A stretch of 8,934 nucleotides of DNA from Alphaproteobacteria bacterium (GTDB lineage Bacteria; Pseudomonadota; Alphaproteobacteria; Sphingomonadales; Sphingomonadaceae), in assembly GCA_018970965.1 (NCBI GenBank), contig JAGWVG010000055.1, positions 1 to 8,934 on the forward strand. Direction: 5' to 3'. Below are positions 7,200 to 8,934 of this stretch, piece after piece (position 1 is the first letter of the stretch; each line of letters opens with the position of its first letter). The notes below the pieces were generated by a model that was not told the origin of the DNA, ran no database searches, and saw only the letters and a program-made list of their open reading frames with translations. Both the position numbers and the translations under genes were made by a program.

Positions 7200-7466
7200 A
7201 TGGACCAAGAAGCACGACTGAAGCGATTGAAATTCCGCGCATGGCATCGCGGCACGCGCGAAGCTGATTATATGATTGGCGGCTTTTTCGACGCTTATGG
7301 TCAAGGGTGGAGCCCAGCCGAGATGGATTGGTTTGAGGCCCTGTTGGAAGAGCAAGATGTTGACATCATGGGATGGGGCTTGGGCTCTATTCCCGTCCCC
7401 ACGCAATGGCAGGGGCCAATGATGGATGCGTTTTGCAAACTGGACTTTATCCGGATCCCCAAGTGA
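7200..7466 (+). CDS. sdhE: Succinate dehydrogenase assembly factor SdhE
   Basis: This is an 88-residue protein of the SdhE/Sdh5 family (formerly DUF339, YgfY), a small all-helical factor that promotes covalent attachment of FAD to the flavoprotein subunit SdhA. The family signature RGxxE is present as RGTRE (17-21), followed by DYMIGGFFD and the acidic segment FEALLEEQDVDIMGWGLG (45-62). Length and layout match alphaproteobacterial members. ATG 7200 is the only plausible start: no other ATG or GTG lies just upstream in frame, and the protein begins like its relatives. No Shine-Dalgarno sequence is apparent; a hairpin and palindrome occupy the leader. The stop codon overlaps the GTG start of mfd (GTGA), so the two are probably co-translated. 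The recG / sdhE-mfd neighbourhood is one I recall from other Alphaproteobacteria and is probably ancestral. Confidence 0.94.
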   Translation: MDQEARLKRLKFRAWHRGTREADYMIGGFFDAYGQGWSPAEMDWFEALLEEQDVDIMGWGLGSIPVPTQWQGPMMDAFCKLDFIRIPK

Positions 7467-8934
7467 TTGCCCTAAGCCGCATCCTGCAATCATCCACTCC
7501 GCTGACCTTGGCGGGGGCGCCCGCCGGGTTTTTACCTTGGCTGATGACGGATCTTGCACGCGCGGCAGACTCCCGCGCGGTCTTTATTGCCTCTGATGAT
7601 GTTTCCATGCGCGCACTGGCTGAGACTGCAGCCTGGTTTGCGCCTGAGGTTGAGGTGCTCACCTTCCCTGCTTGGGATTGTTTGCCTTTCGATCGCGCAT
7701 CGCCTTCGCTGCGCGTGACGTCTGAACGTTTGGCAACGCTCGCCGCGCTCCAGCGGCGCCGAGATAAGCCGCAACTGGTGATTACCACCGCAAATGCTGC
7801 TTCACAGCGCGTGCTCACCCCCTTTCGCATCCGACAACTGACTGCACATTTGGCACCTGGCGCGCGCATTGACCGCGATCGGCTGGCCGAAATGTTGCAG
7901 GCCAATGGCTATGTCCGCACCGATACCGTGGCCGATGCCGGGGAATTTGCGGTGCGCGGCGGCTTGGTAGATCTTTACCCGGCAGGCCTGCCACATGCCC
8001 TGCGGCTCGATTTCTTTGGCGATGAAATCGAAAGCGTCCGCAGCTTTGACCCTGCCGATCAGCGCACCATTGGCCGCATGGATGAAGGCTTTACGCTTCT
8101 CCCAGCGTCTGAGGCGCTGCTTGATGAGGACGGAATTAAACGCTTCCGCACGCGCTATCGGGATTTATTTGGGGCAACCGCGACGGGCGACCCGCTGTAT
8201 CAGGCTGTTTCGGAAGGCCGTCGCCTTGCCGGTATGGACCATTGGCTGCCCCTGATTGAAGATAAGCTTGCGACCCTGTTTGACCATCTGGGTGATGCGC
8301 CGCTGATCGTCCGCGAATTGGGCGTTGATGGCGCGATGATCAGCCGGTTTGAGGCCATTGAAGATTATTATGGCAACCGTGACCGTGCCCAATCGGCCGA
8401 ACCCGGCAGCTATCGCCCCTTAAAGCCAGAGGCGCTCTACCTCACCGAGACGCAATGGGCAGCGACTTTGGCGGACGTCCCTGTGCATTTGGCGACACCC
8501 TTTCATGAGCCGCCATCTGACAGCGTGGTTGATTTTGGCCTTGATGGCCCGCGCGATTTCGCGCCAGAGCGCACCAAGGGCGATAATGTCTATGATGCCC
8601 TGGCTGGCCACGCTTCAGGCTTGGCGCATAACGACCGGGGAATGATCCTTGCCTGCTATTCACGCGGATCGCGCGAGCGGCTGACCGGCCTTTTGGCCGA
8701 TCATGGCATGGCACAGGCTGTCCAATTGGAGAGTTGGCAGGAAGCCCAAGGCTATATTGGCGCGCCACGCAGCAAGAAAAATGAAGTGCGCATTGCGCTG
8801 GTCGTCGTGCCGCTGGAGCATGGCTTTACAACGCCGTCCTTTGGCCTGTTGACCGAGCAGGATGTTCTGGGCGACCGTCTGGTGCGTCGCGCCAAGCGCA
8901 AAAAATCTGCCGATGCCTTTATGGCAGAACTGGC
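7463..8934 (+). CDS. mfd: Transcription-repair coupling factor Mfd, 3' end beyond the window
   Basis: Mfd displaces RNA polymerase stalled at DNA damage and recruits UvrA for nucleotide excision repair. The window holds 490 codons plus two bases, uninterrupted to the right edge. This is the N-terminal UvrB-like half: the start LTLAGAPAGFLPWL replaces a functional Walker A, then FPAWDCLPFDRASPS (68-82), DAGEFAVRGGLVDLYPAG (158-175) and RLDFFGDEIESVRSFDP (181-197). The last part, TEQDVLGDRLVRR (from about 464), is the lead-in to the CarD-like RNA-polymerase-binding domain. That domain, the translocase motor and the TRCF tail must lie outside. GTG 7463 is chosen because it overlaps the sdhE stop by 4 nt and the family's conserved sequence begins within about 15 residues. 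The ribosome binding site is weak (GGAT at most), consistent with translational coupling to sdhE. Confidence 0.96.
   Translation, partial: MIALSRILQSSTPLTLAGAPAGFLPWLMTDLARAADSRAVFIASDDVSMRALAETAAWFAPEVEVLTFPAWDCLPFDRASPSLRVTSERLATLAALQRRRDKPQLVITTANAASQRVLTPFRIRQLTAHLAPGARIDRDRLAEMLQANGYVRTDTVADAGEFAVRGGLVDLYPAGLPHALRLDFFGDEIESVRSFDPADQRTIGRMDEGFTLLPASEALLDEDGIKRFRTRYRDLFGATATGDPLYQAVSEGRRLAGMDHWLPLIEDKLATLFDHLGDAPLIVRELGVDGAMISRFEAIEDYYGNRDRAQSAEPGSYRPLKPEALYLTETQWAATLADVPVHLATPFHEPPSDSVVDFGLDGPRDFAPERTKGDNVYDALAGHASGLAHNDRGMILACYSRGSRERLTGLLADHGMAQAVQLESWQEAQGYIGAPRSKKNEVRIALVVVPLEHGFTTPSFGLLTEQDVLGDRLVRRAKRKKSADAFMAEL

Noticed and set aside
1..8934. CRISPR arrays, tRNA or rRNA genes, insertion sequences, phage or defence genes
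   Set aside because: I looked for spaced direct repeats, cloverleaf-like segments and transposase-type proteins and saw none. The window is almost fully occupied by ordinary chromosomal genes.

Overview
The window looks like a compact stretch of an alphaproteobacterial chromosome, most likely from Sphingomonadales. This rests on the divergent recG / sdhE-mfd arrangement, the protein sequence style, and the moderately high GC. It is a recognition-based judgement, not a search result. There are seven protein genes, two of them cut by the window edges, and almost no spacer DNA. I see no tRNA, rRNA, CRISPR array, insertion sequence or prophage gene.

Layout: (1) Bases 1-692 (+) hold the 3' part of a CoxE-like von Willebrand factor A protein. 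(2) Bases 700-3720 (-) hold a tightly packed three-gene operon. In transcription order it encodes a DOMON-like protein of unknown function, a DUF1343/NamZ-type (GH171) exo-N-acetylmuramidase-like protein, and an M24 metallopeptidase with a Tat-type signal peptide. The first two genes overlap by ATGA; the second and third are 10 nt apart, with the stop codon running into the next ribosome binding site. (3) Bases 3842-5068 (+) hold tyrS, divergent from that operon across a spacer with a perfect 10-bp palindrome. (4) Bases 5065-7125 (-) hold recG, whose stop codon overlaps the tyrS stop codon tail to tail. (5) Bases 7200-7466 (+) hold sdhE, followed from 7463 by mfd, which runs off the right edge. 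The sdhE and mfd reading frames overlap by GTGA. The 74-nt recG/sdhE divergent spacer contains a strong imperfect hairpin and an adjoining perfect palindrome.

TyrS (translation), RecG (fork reversal and recombination), SdhE (flavinylation of succinate dehydrogenase) and Mfd (transcription-repair coupling) are housekeeping proteins. The least understood part is the DOMON-like / NamZ-like / M24 operon. It looks like a small cell-wall-sugar or muropeptide module, but its pieces do not fit the secreted NamZ model. The NamZ-like protein has no signal peptide and carries Gln where many family members have Glu in the PEHG motif, and only the peptidase appears to be exported.
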